Of a stretch of DNA of 50,907 bases, positions 27,024 through 35,745 are shown in pieces. Below the pieces are notes generated by a model. That model had not been told where the DNA came from and did not search any database. It saw nothing but the letters and a program-made list of their open reading frames with translations. The DNA comes from Thermoprotei archaeon (GTDB lineage: Archaea > Thermoproteota > Thermoprotei > Thermofilales > B15-G2). Within the stretch, counting starts at the first letter, position 1. Each line of letters starts with the position of its first letter. The translations under genes and the position numbers were made by a program. The stretch lies in contig QMRV01000013.1 of NCBI GenBank assembly GCA_003649445.1, positions 1 through 50,907 of the forward strand. The letters run 5' to 3'.

Positions 27024-28877
27024 ACGCGTTCGAGTTTTCTTGGCTTTCATTCTTTCTTTTAGTATTATTGCAGCTATAAATAATGCTACTAGGAGAATTA
27101 TTAAGACTATCATGTACTGGGCCATAGGGTTCTTATAATATATCGTTATAATGAATTTCTCGCCAGCAACAATATTGCCCATTTCTGAGAAAGCTCTAGA
27201 CAAGAATACCAATATTCTTGTTTTACTACCTTTCTCTTCGTATACAATCCACCTGAGTACGCTCTGCCCCTGAATATCTATTTTCTTAATGTCTTCTTTC
27301 TTAGCGTTGACGACAATTTCGTCTATGAAGACTACTGTAGTCGATTTAGTTAGAACTATTTCGAATTTCCTGTTCTTTTCTAGTACTCTAAACTTGTAGA
27401 GGGAGAGATTTACGTTGGGGAATGGTTTTAGCTCGGGGTCTCCTATGAGTACTGCGTGTATTCTAGCTGCAATATCTTTTTCCTTCCTCTCTCCTATGTG
27501 GAGATTTAGCACGTATTTTACTGCTTCTCCTAGAGTTTTTCCCTTGAGAATACTTATGAGCAGTAGCTCTGGGTGAGCTGTACTTGTTTCTGCTCCTCCG
27601 AGCTCGACGTAAAGTGAGCCTATGTAGGCTAATGCCCCCATTCTAATGAAGCTAAAAGCTATGCTTTTTTCGGCACTGATCAGTTCTTGGAAGTCGCATG
27701 TGCTACACGATAGAGTGAAGACTACTGTCGGAGGAAGAAGCGGTAGTGTGCGAGGAGTTATGACTGAGGGACCTGCTGTCGTAGGAGCCATAGAGTAAGG
27801 GGATCCATGTAAGTTTATGTAAGTTAGTACTCCGCTTTCTCTAAGCACTTTGCTTACGTCTGCAGCAGTCAAGTTTGTTCCCTTAAAGTTTGATGACACC
27901 CACACTACGCTGTAATTGCACATTTTGAGAAGCCAGGCCATCTTTACTGCTATTGGCCACGAGTTATACATGTAGATTTGAGCTACTCTATGCTTCCAGT
28001 CTCCTTTAGCTAAGTTGTATAGTTTTGCTTTAGCAATAAGCATAGTGACATCGAATATGCTTATTCCTGAGAGAAGAGATACTGCTGGAATTAAGTAGTC
28101 TTTGTCGAATCCTTTGAGGCATGCTCCGTAGATGTCTTTGATAGTGCTATATTTTTCTCCCTTAAGGTACTTTAGGGAAGCAATGTATACTACGTACTCT
28201 GGTTCTACTCTCTTAATGAGCTCTACTAGCTTCTCGTCTTTAGTGACGTCGCTTGATACATAGAGTACTGCTTTTTTAATTGCAGCGTAGTACGGGGCTA
28301 CTACAGCGTACTCGTCTCCTAGATTAGTTACGACAATGAATTTTCTAGCGAGGTTTTCTTTTAGGACATAGTCTACTACGGCTTCGCTTTTCTTGAAGTA
28401 GACCGCTTCTACACTTGTTTTCCAAGAGAGCTCTACTAGGTATATTTTCTTGGGAGAGTACTGAGCTAAGTACTGGCTGAATACTCTGTATTCGCGGCAG
28501 AAAACTACAGGTTTTTTGAGTATTCCAGCTAAGTATGCTCCGTAGAGAACGCTTTTCAGAGAGCTGACGTTAGCGAAAATTATTGTACTTGTGCCTAATG
28601 TCGAGAAAGCTATTTTAAGGGGATTTTCTGGTGCTTCGACTACTTCAGCGCTGTAGTACTTCTTGAAGTTAGCTATGAGTACTGCTTCCTCAGAGCTGTT
28701 GGCGCTCAGAATTAAGAGCGTATCTGTAGCCGCTGAAACAGGTACTAGTGTTAAAAACGACGACTTGCTTCTGCAGAAAAATAGCTTTGGTATGGGCTGT
28801 GCAGCTAAGAAGGCGTTTAGAAATATACTCAATGCCAGTAAAGCTACTAGTGTATATAAATACTTGGTTTTATTCAT
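26964..28877 (-). CDS. Membrane-anchored gingipain/caspase-like (C25-like, clan CD) protein
   Basis: A 637-aa protein with a signal peptide (7-27) and a single C-terminal membrane helix (about 593-613, MIVLIILLVALFIAAIIL) before a basic tail, so most of it is outside the cell. The central region has the clan CD pattern: a beta strand leading to His-Gly (TYINLHGSP, H357-G358), then a strand ending in the catalytic-Cys position (VVFTLSCSTCDF, C391), followed by SIAFSFIRMGALAYIGS, as in C25 gingipains where SC is followed by a helix and GG-A-x-A-x-x-G. LIGDPEL closes the domain. It is probably a cell-surface cysteine peptidase or a relative. It lies 35 nt downstream of the PLB-FtsX gene and is likely co-transcribed with it. 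Confidence 0.65.
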   Translation of the reverse strand: MNKTKYLYTLVALLALSIFLNAFLAAQPIPKLFFCRSKSSFLTLVPVSAATDTLLILSANSSEEAVLIANFKKYYSAEVVEAPENPLKIAFSTLGTSTIIFANVSSLKSVLYGAYLAGILKKPVVFCREYRVFSQYLAQYSPKKIYLVELSWKTSVEAVYFKKSEAVVDYVLKENLARKFIVVTNLGDEYAVVAPYYAAIKKAVLYVSSDVTKDEKLVELIKRVEPEYVVYIASLKYLKGEKYSTIKDIYGACLKGFDKDYLIPAVSLLSGISIFDVTMLIAKAKLYNLAKGDWKHRVAQIYMYNSWPIAVKMAWLLKMCNYSVVWVSSNFKGTNLTAADVSKVLRESGVLTYINLHGSPYSMAPTTAGPSVITPRTLPLLPPTVVFTLSCSTCDFQELISAEKSIAFSFIRMGALAYIGSLYVELGGAETSTAHPELLLISILKGKTLGEAVKYVLNLHIGERKEKDIAARIHAVLIGDPELKPFPNVNLSLYKFRVLEKNRKFEIVLTKSTTVVFIDEIVVNAKKEDIKKIDIQGQSVLRWIVYEEKGSKTRILVFLSRAFSEMGNIVAGEKFIITIYYKNPMAQYMIVLIILLVALFIAAIILKERMKAKKTRTRSVETGLDRLPCEGDTSAQR

Positions 28878-28912
28878 CGAGTAATTAAAAACAGCTGTCT
28901 TAAATTAATCTT

Positions 28913-31900
28913 CTAGTCTCTGAAAAGCTTGTAGCCTTTAGAACTCAGTACTCTACTTTTAAGGAGCACTTCTCTTACCATTGAGAGCACTCTGTAGTTG
29001 AATTCGCGGTAGCCTGCTCCTGCGCCGAGCTGCTGAAGGTATATTGTCATTTTGTAGTATGGTCTGTCTTCCTCTAGTATTTTCTTGGCCACTACTTTGA
29101 TTTCTACTTCGAAGTCTCTTTCGCTCATTCTCATGTACCTGAATTTGAGCACTCTTTCGTCAGGCTTCTTTTCGTAGCTTATATTGTCTACTCTCTCGAA
29201 AACACCATATTCGCTAAAAGCTCTCTTGAAGTATGAGACGACATTTTTCAGAACCTCGTCTATTTCTTTTTCAGGGAACCTTATGGGGACATTTATTATG
29301 AAGAGCGGTAGGCCTCTGTAGCCTTTGACTTTCTTTGCTTCGAGCTTCCACTTCAGCTCAAGTGAAGGTGTGGCTGCTACAGAGGCTTTTCTGATAGCGG
29401 GATAGGATGCTAGAACACATATTACGAAGGAGAAGAAGAAGACCATTGCTGCCGACGTTGCGGAGAACTTGTAGGCTAATACTTCTACGCCCATGTAGGC
29501 TGCAGTAGTGCTGAGAAACATTCCTACTATGAAGGAGAAAGGTGTTGTGAGGAGGGCGTAGATAAAGTCTTCTGTGAGGCCTAGTACTTGGAGCTGTGTC
29601 GGAGATAGCCCTAGAACAGACATTGTTCTGAGCTCATCTAGCCTCTCGTACAGCGACGCAGACATTGTGGCGAACATCATTAAGCCCGCGAAGATTAGCA
29701 GTACTATTGCTTCTCCTCCTCTAAGCTTCATTACTTCCGCTTTAACGAAGCCTTTGACCCAGCCTCCGCCGACAACGTATACTGCGACGTCGGGTACAGA
29801 GTCTAGTATAATTTTCATTAGCCTGTAGCTGTCTTCCATAGAAGTCGTCGGTATGAGCACTGACAGTATTCTTAAATTGAATCTGCCGACGTCTTTGCTG
29901 GATACTATTATTAAGCGGTCTCCGTCGACTGGCCTAGTTCTGTAAATTGTTCCTCCTTCAGTATATATTGTTTCAATGTAGTAGGGTAGCGGCGACTTTA
30001 AGTCGACATCTTTTATTTCGTTTATCTTATTGCTGAAGAAGCCTACTATTGTGAGCTTATACCAGCCCGCGCCTCCAATGTATACTGTTATCTTAGAGCC
30101 TAGCTTTGCTCCATAGTTTTTAGTATATGAAGGTAGTGCTATTTCACCCGAGTTCTCCGGCAGTCTTCCCTCAACAATATATTTCTTCAGCATACTGGAA
30201 GTGTACTTGTCTTCAACAGCTAGTATTCCGTAGAACCATACTCTTCCTTTAGGCAAGTAGACTCTAGCTCTGTAGTACGAAGATATTCCGGTGCCGTACC
30301 TTATTTCCGTGTGCGGAAGGTCTTTAGTTAAGTCGAGTATACTTGAAGGTACTGGCCGGTAGCTTCTTCCCCTAACTACAATAAAGTTTTCACAAGTACC
30401 GCTCGGCATACTTTCTAGTAGCATTGGGCCCGGGCTTACTTCAGTTGAAGTAAAAGCCAGTATACCTGATAGAGCTAGAACTATTGTAGTGAGCGTTAAG
30501 AAGAAGCGGAGTTTGCGTTTTCTGAAGTTCCGGAAGCTCATATTTAGGTACGCGAAGAAAGCTGATAGTAGCTGGAATCCACTTGGATTGGGTTTTTCTG
30601 GAGCTTTAGATGGAAGTAGCTCTACTAGCGTGTAGAAGAATACTGCAGCGAAAATAAACCATAGCAGGGAGTCATAGAATACACTGTACTCTGTTTTCTT
30701 TAAGGCTAGCAGAGCTCCAGGATGTAGCAAAAATATTATTATTGTGAGAACTGCAGCTACTGCTATTCTTGTTTTTCTACTAGCTTTTTCTTCTACAAGT
30801 ACTTTCGGTAGGGAAACAATAGGTATTGCTGCTAGAAATGTGTACAGAGGCAAAGAAGATATTGCTTGCGTTTCCAGTACTTCACACATCTTAGTAATTG
30901 TTTTAGAGATAGCTATTACTCTAAGGGAAAGAACAACTGAAGAGTACATGTCGCCTATTTCGCTTAAATTCCGCGCTTCATCAAGTAAGCTGGCGGCGTA
31001 GCTAGCCTGGTCTTCGAGTCTCTTTAAGTAAATGCCTACTGATCTCAGTGTAGCTAGTTCACTTACTGCTTTTGACAAGTACTCTTTAGCTTTCTCTACT
31101 CCTATTTCGAGTTCAGCTAAATTGCCTACTTTAGGTGAAGGCTCGAGAAGAACCCACTCATTAGATGGGAAATCTACTAAGTAGTCTTTCTGCCAGCTCC
31201 ACTTGGGGTTCTTTTTGAGAAAATCTTCAGCATCGAAAGCCATTTTGTTCGGGTGACCCCAAATAGCTAGTGTTTGAAGCTTCTTAATTAAACTAGAGTC
31301 TGCTACTTTCGCGTCTACTGCTCCCCACGGAGTTCCAATTACTTCACCGCACATGCTTACTGTTCGATGAGTAGGAGTCTTTTTCTGAAGGTAGACGTCG
31401 TAGTCGTCTGAAATAAACTTCTTAGCTAGCTCAAGGTCTATTTTACCGTAGTATTCTTCAAAAAGCTGATTAAGGCGCACGTACCTGGCGTACCCGCTGC
31501 AGACGAGGCTTCTGCAGAGACTTCTTGTCTCCTGTGCTACTTTCGGGTTGACAGCCATGTTTGTTGAAACGAAGTACCCGTTTTTGGTTCTGTTGATTGC
31601 ATAAGTTGAGAGCCCTATTTCTACTACAGCTATTTCACCTGTTTTGATGTCTCCGAGGTACCATCTATTGGAGTATGCTCCGTTGTTTCCTGTGAGCATT
31701 ATGTTTACCCACTCGTCTATACTGGACGCGTACTGGGCGGCCATTCTCGCTCTAACGAATACAGGTATTCCTGACTCATTGAAAAGCGACATAGAGATAG
31801 TTGTCTCAGATATAACTAGCCCTGCACTAGTTATGTACCAGTCTGTGCCGCTCCACATGTAGCCGGGAAAGCTCTGCATGAAGATTTCGTAGCCTTTATC

Positions 31901-32512
31901 GGGCTTAATGTGTATGAATACATTGAAGTACCTGGCTACGAAGTACGCAAACCAAGTATTGTGGGCTACTACTATTCCTCCGTCTTTAGTAGCGCTTCCC
32001 GTGGCTATGAAGCCGGAGCACCTTGAGTGGAGCTCTAGGAACAAGTAGTGTGAAGTACTACTGAGGCGCCTTGAATTAAGGTAGCTTTCGAGGTCCATGA
32101 AAGCATTGCTTGTAAAAATATCTTTCCAAGTAATATCGTAGCCTCTTATTCTTACTCCATCTGCTATGCCGAAGATTTCGCTCTGAAGCTCTGCAGGGAC
32201 TTTAGACCACATTAAGCTAACCGAGAGATTTACTGCCTGTTTCCAGGAAATACCGTGGTAGTGTTGAAGGTATAGCTTGAGTGCGCCAATAGACTCTACT
32301 ATTTCGTCTGCCAGCCAGTAGCCGTGCTGGAAACCTCTTCTGTAGGGGTCTCCTTCTATGTGAACTATTATCCAGCCAGCTTTAGTTGCTCTCCAGGATC
32401 CAGCGAGGAGCTTAAGTATGTTGGGCTGAGAGAGAACAGCTTCAGCGTAATAGAAGCCGAATACAAGTAGAGTTGCTAGAAGTAAAGAAGTCGCTTTACT
32501 CTTGTTTAACAT
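28913..32512 (-). CDS. Phospholipase-B-like Ntn-amidase ectodomain fused to an FtsX-type permease
   Basis: About 1199 aa. After a signal peptide comes a phospholipase-B-like (PF04916-type) domain, about 45-480: GDPYRRGFQHGYWLADEIV, then HSRCSGFIATGSATKDGG and VVAHNTWFAYFVARYF, then FPGYMWSGTDWYITSAGLVI followed by SETTISM, and GAYSNRWYLGDIKTGEIAVV. The Cys in RCSGF (165 from this start) is where the autocatalytic N-terminal nucleophile lies in PLBD proteins, so the amidase may be active. A helical stalk (485-575), about three membrane helices with LLHPGALL, an FtsX core from KRKLRFFLTLTTIV with YERLDELRTMSVLGLSP, and a soluble C-terminal domain (about 1075-1199) follow. I use ATG 32512, preceded by GGTGAT, rather than TTG 32515. 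Confidence 0.78.
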   Translation of the reverse strand: MLNKSKATSLLLATLLVFGFYYAEAVLSQPNILKLLAGSWRATKAGWIIVHIEGDPYRRGFQHGYWLADEIVESIGALKLYLQHYHGISWKQAVNLSVSLMWSKVPAELQSEIFGIADGVRIRGYDITWKDIFTSNAFMDLESYLNSRRLSSTSHYLFLELHSRCSGFIATGSATKDGGIVVAHNTWFAYFVARYFNVFIHIKPDKGYEIFMQSFPGYMWSGTDWYITSAGLVISETTISMSLFNESGIPVFVRARMAAQYASSIDEWVNIMLTGNNGAYSNRWYLGDIKTGEIAVVEIGLSTYAINRTKNGYFVSTNMAVNPKVAQETRSLCRSLVCSGYARYVRLNQLFEEYYGKIDLELAKKFISDDYDVYLQKKTPTHRTVSMCGEVIGTPWGAVDAKVADSSLIKKLQTLAIWGHPNKMAFDAEDFLKKNPKWSWQKDYLVDFPSNEWVLLEPSPKVGNLAELEIGVEKAKEYLSKAVSELATLRSVGIYLKRLEDQASYAASLLDEARNLSEIGDMYSSVVLSLRVIAISKTITKMCEVLETQAISSLPLYTFLAAIPIVSLPKVLVEEKASRKTRIAVAAVLTIIIFLLHPGALLALKKTEYSVFYDSLLWFIFAAVFFYTLVELLPSKAPEKPNPSGFQLLSAFFAYLNMSFRNFRKRKLRFFLTLTTIVLALSGILAFTSTEVSPGPMLLESMPSGTCENFIVVRGRSYRPVPSSILDLTKDLPHTEIRYGTGISSYYRARVYLPKGRVWFYGILAVEDKYTSSMLKKYIVEGRLPENSGEIALPSYTKNYGAKLGSKITVYIGGAGWYKLTIVGFFSNKINEIKDVDLKSPLPYYIETIYTEGGTIYRTRPVDGDRLIIVSSKDVGRFNLRILSVLIPTTSMEDSYRLMKIILDSVPDVAVYVVGGGWVKGFVKAEVMKLRGGEAIVLLIFAGLMMFATMSASLYERLDELRTMSVLGLSPTQLQVLGLTEDFIYALLTTPFSFIVGMFLSTTAAYMGVEVLAYKFSATSAAMVFFFSFVICVLASYPAIRKASVAATPSLELKWKLEAKKVKGYRGLPLFIINVPIRFPEKEIDEVLKNVVSYFKRAFSEYGVFERVDNISYEKKPDERVLKFRYMRMSERDFEVEIKVVAKKILEEDRPYYKMTIYLQQLGAGAGYREFNYRVLSMVREVLLKSRVLSSKGYKLFRD

Positions 32513-32514
32513 CA

Positions 32515-32520
32515 ATCACC
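32515..32520 (-). promoter_or_regulatory. Shine-Dalgarno-like site deciding the PLB-FtsX start
   Basis: GGTGAT on the minus strand lies 2 nt from the ATG at 32512. It marks this ATG, not the overlapping TTG one codon earlier, as the better start. Confidence 0.4.
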
Positions 32521-32595
32521 CTACCGAAATTCATAAATATTAACTTTTCTATGTATCAAGTATTTCTAGGTATCAAAGAAATCTCTACTCCTGCG

Positions 32596-34647
32596 CTAGC
32601 TCTTAAAGTAAAGTACTGTTGTTCTCTCTGAATACTTCACTACTTCATTATAGTAAAAGAATACTTTCTTGAGCTTTGATCTGCTTTTAAGGAACATTTG
32701 GTCCATGTAGTGCTTTGATGAAGGATCCTCGCTTTCGCCATAGGGTATGAGCGTATATGCCGTAACATTATTTTTCTTCAATACTACTAGCATTGTAAAA
32801 GACGACCCGCTGTTACATACCATAATGTTGTTTTTCACGGGCCCCGTAGCCATCCATAGTGCCGGCAAGCCTTTTGTTCCACCTGATAAAGGCAGTCTCA
32901 CACCTCCTCTCTCTATTACGTGTACCTCACCCCACTTTACTTCAATTCGACCATAATTTCTTTTAATAAAGTCTACGGCTTTCACCAAGCTCTCCCAAAT
33001 GTCGCCGGTTTTAGTGTAGTACTTCCACCAGTAGTAGAAAATAGTTATGGCTGTTGAATTAGCGTCTGCTCTGTAGTCCCATTCTCCGAGAAGCTCTACT
33101 GCCTTCTTTAATTCTCCTGAAAGACTCTTGTTTTTAGCTGCTTCAAGTATTAGCGGTATGTATTTTTCTGCTCTAATTAGATAAGTGTCTGTCGCTAAAG
33201 CTAGCGCGTCTTCTACTGTGAAGTTGCGTGCTTCTTTGAGTACATTGAATGCTCTTATACCTCTATCATTAGTTCCTCTTCCTTCAACTAGGTAGACAGG
33301 GTAGTCTGCTGGATTTAGTCCGTGGTCTACTGTAGTATTCCACGGCGCGACGTTATTATTTTGAATAAAGCCTGACTTAGGGTTGAGTATTGAGGGTAGT
33401 TTCTCGAAGGGGTATGTTTCGCCCCACTGAGCATCCTCAAGCCACCCGGGTCTAGGTTTTTCTGGGTGGTATTTCTCTGATTTAACGTGTATTCTGGCGT
33501 TGTATAGGTAGAAGATGTTGCCTTCTACGTCGGCGTAGAGAATATTCCATAGAAGAACTCCTCTGAGCTTTAGAGCGCTGATGAATTCTTTTAGGTTTCT
33601 CGCAGTATTCATTCGGTAGAGCTGCTCTATGAAAGTTAGTACTTCTATTCCTTCTAGTGCTACGCTGTATGCTTTAAGTCTCTCTAAGTCTACGTGGACT
33701 ACTGGTCCGTGTATTGAGTAATAGACTTTCTGCTTATAGTACTCGTATCCGCTGCTAGTTTTTACTCTTATTTCAATAATTTTTTCTTTAAGTTCAAGCC
33801 ACTTATTTCCAATTAAGTATTTTCGGGGATCACTTGGATTGAGTTTTTCTATGAAAATGTCTGCGAGGTCTACACTGTTTCTTGTGAAAGTCCATGCTAT
33901 TTTATCGTTAAAACCTATTATTATGAAGGGTACTCCGTAGAAAGTTGCTCCATAGACATTGAGCTTGTCTCCAATGAGATGTGCTTCATACCACCTGTTC
34001 ATACCGTACCAAGGCAGATGAGGGTCTCCTAGCAGCATTGTTGCGTTAACTGCTGTTTTCCAGGGAGCTAAAGCACACTCATTAGAGTAGTCGGCGACTA
34101 ATGGAATCTTATAACCTATGCTTACATTAAGCTCTTTGAAAGCGTCTCCCAATGGCCTCGAAAGCTGGATATAGTAGCACCAAGCTACTACATCTTTTAC
34201 AGTAACTCTGTAGGACTGTAGTTCGGCTGGAAGCTCGTTTAAGTGCTCTTCAATATACTTGTTTACTCCGCAGTAAAATGCTTCAATTAGCTCTATTACT
34301 TCGCCTGAAAGCTGCTCACGGTACTTTGAAGCCGCCTCGGGGACACCAAATAAGTGTACAATGAAATCGCTTTTCAGATACTTCTTGCCGTAGAATTCGG
34401 AGAGTCTGCCTGTAGCAGTAAGGTAATTGAATATCATGTCCAGCAAGTGGTCTTCTGCTTGAGCGTAGCCGAATCCAAACATTACGTCGGCGTCTGTCTC
34501 GCCGTAGATGTGCGGTATACCGTAGATATCCCTGATTATAGTTACTTTATGCTCTTTCCTCGGGAGAAAATATTGTTGAGTAAAGTATATTGCACATAAA
34601 GCTAGTGCAATTAATGAGAATAAAACGATAGCCAGCTTTTTCTTCAC
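32596..34647 (-). CDS. Penicillin-acylase-family (S45) Ntn hydrolase, membrane-anchored or secreted
   Basis: A 683-aa protein with an N-terminal signal or anchor helix (4-24). Family features in order are IIRDIYGIPHIYGETDADVM, GFGYAQAEDHLLDM, then the autoprocessing site DYSNECALAPWKTA with S188 as predicted beta-chain N-terminal nucleophile, LLGDPHLPW, GVPFIIIGFNDKIAWTFTRN, and GFIQNNNVAPW later in the beta chain. These match the penicillin G/cephalosporin/AHL acylase family, which cleaves acyl-amide bonds after self-cleavage. The residue before S188 is Tyr rather than the frequent Gly. It is the first gene of a minus-strand run with PLB-FtsX (80 nt gap) and the C25-like gene. The actual substrate could be N-acyl amino acids, small peptides or lipid amides. 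Confidence 0.82.
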   Translation of the reverse strand: MKKKLAIVLFSLIALALCAIYFTQQYFLPRKEHKVTIIRDIYGIPHIYGETDADVMFGFGYAQAEDHLLDMIFNYLTATGRLSEFYGKKYLKSDFIVHLFGVPEAASKYREQLSGEVIELIEAFYCGVNKYIEEHLNELPAELQSYRVTVKDVVAWCYYIQLSRPLGDAFKELNVSIGYKIPLVADYSNECALAPWKTAVNATMLLGDPHLPWYGMNRWYEAHLIGDKLNVYGATFYGVPFIIIGFNDKIAWTFTRNSVDLADIFIEKLNPSDPRKYLIGNKWLELKEKIIEIRVKTSSGYEYYKQKVYYSIHGPVVHVDLERLKAYSVALEGIEVLTFIEQLYRMNTARNLKEFISALKLRGVLLWNILYADVEGNIFYLYNARIHVKSEKYHPEKPRPGWLEDAQWGETYPFEKLPSILNPKSGFIQNNNVAPWNTTVDHGLNPADYPVYLVEGRGTNDRGIRAFNVLKEARNFTVEDALALATDTYLIRAEKYIPLILEAAKNKSLSGELKKAVELLGEWDYRADANSTAITIFYYWWKYYTKTGDIWESLVKAVDFIKRNYGRIEVKWGEVHVIERGGVRLPLSGGTKGLPALWMATGPVKNNIMVCNSGSSFTMLVVLKKNNVTAYTLIPYGESEDPSSKHYMDQMFLKSRSKLKKVFFYYNEVVKYSERTTVLYFKS

Positions 34648-34946
34648 GAAGTATTCTTTGAGTTTGCTTTAAATAAAGTGAATGTATGTATCGTTTACTG
34701 GTATTTTCTTAGAATTAAGTGCATTTATTTAGAATTTAAGTTTAAGATTTGCTATACTAGCTACTTCTTGTAACTACTTTCTATTGCTTTAAATGTATTT
34801 ACTTAAACAAATTCTTTATTCCCATTAACTAGAAAATACTATGTTAGAGTACTAGAGAATATATTAGACAACATATACTTATCATAGATAAAAAATAAAT
34901 AAAAAATAAATAGTGATTGTTTCTAAGTAGTAGTGAAGGTGCTAGA
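34648..34946. other. Divergent intergenic region with promoters and an A/T tandem repeat
   Basis: A TATA-like CTTTATTTAAAG on the minus strand (34667-34678) sits about 20-31 nt ahead of the acylase start. At 34887-34911 the plus strand carries two near-identical ATAAAAAATAA units in tandem, which could include the TATA box for the gene at 34947. A TTG start at 34917 is possible, but GAAGGT at 34935-34940 points to ATG 34947. Confidence 0.4.
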
Positions 34947-35705
34947 ATGCCCTTCATATATACTGTTGAAGGATTAGCGCCTTACTTCGCCGAGTTCTCT
35001 GAAAGACTTGTTTCGGAGCTAGCTCTCAGAGGTACACAGATAACTGGTTTATCGCGCTCTGAAAGCAGAGTAGATATGAGTACTGAGCATACTGGTGAGA
35101 AAGGACACTTAACAATATTTATTGAAGGAAATAACATTAAGATAACCTATACTGTTGAGAGAGAAAGAAAGGAGATCAAGGAAGGTGTTGTTGGAGCTAT
35201 TACTGGAGGAGCTCTCGGAGGAATTATCAGCGGACTTCTGAATAGAGACGCTGAAGCCGTAGTAGATACTATTGCTGGAGCAGCTGCTGGAGGAGCTCTT
35301 GGAGCATATCACGGATACGAGCGTTCTATTGAAGAGCAAACAGAGTTTGCTAGACTTCTTGCCGAGACTATTAGAGATACTGAGAACTATATTAGGATGA
35401 AAATTGAGGAGCAGAAAAGAATTGAGCTAGAGCGTTTAGAGGAGCTTAAGCGGGAACTAGAGGATGTTGAATGGGAGTTAAGTAATATTGAAGCAGACTT
35501 GCTTGCTCTCAAAGAAGAAGCAGAAATACTAGCTAGCGAAGGCAAAAATGTTTCAACTGTTAAGAGAAGACTTGAAGTAGCAGAAAAACTGTGTAGCGAC
35601 GCGAAGAAGGCGATAGCCTCTAAGAATCCTAAAGAAGCTAAAGCAAAAGCACTGGCTGCCCGCAAAATGCTAGATAGAGCCAGAGATTTACTCTGGCAAC
35701 TTTAA
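34947..35705 (+). CDS. Glycine-zipper plus coiled-coil protein of unknown function
   Basis: 252 aa from the ATG at 34947, with GAAGGT just upstream. I do not recognise the N-terminal 85 residues (LAPYFAEFSERLVSELALRG; HLTIFIEGNNIKITYTVE), which look alpha/beta. The middle (about 88-135) is a glycine zipper, with VVGAITGGALGGIISGLL and TIAGAAAGGALGAYHGYE, like membrane-inserting or oligomerising helices. The C-terminal half (from about 140) is a long charged coiled coil (QKRIELERLEELKRELEDVE). The layout suggests a membrane-associated oligomer, but the function is unknown. It is divergent from the acylase gene and convergent with VapC. Confidence 0.6.
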   Translation: MPFIYTVEGLAPYFAEFSERLVSELALRGTQITGLSRSESRVDMSTEHTGEKGHLTIFIEGNNIKITYTVERERKEIKEGVVGAITGGALGGIISGLLNRDAEAVVDTIAGAAAGGALGAYHGYERSIEEQTEFARLLAETIRDTENYIRMKIEEQKRIELERLEELKRELEDVEWELSNIEADLLALKEEAEILASEGKNVSTVKRRLEVAEKLCSDAKKAIASKNPKEAKAKALAARKMLDRARDLLWQL

Positions 35706-35745
35706 GATAGTAGTTTATTTACTCGAATTATTTACTGGTCCTTAT

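Noticed and set aside
34887..34911. Tandem ATAAAAAATAA units as a CRISPR-like or origin repeat
   Set aside because: Only two short low-complexity units without spacers; more likely promoter-associated AT-rich sequence.
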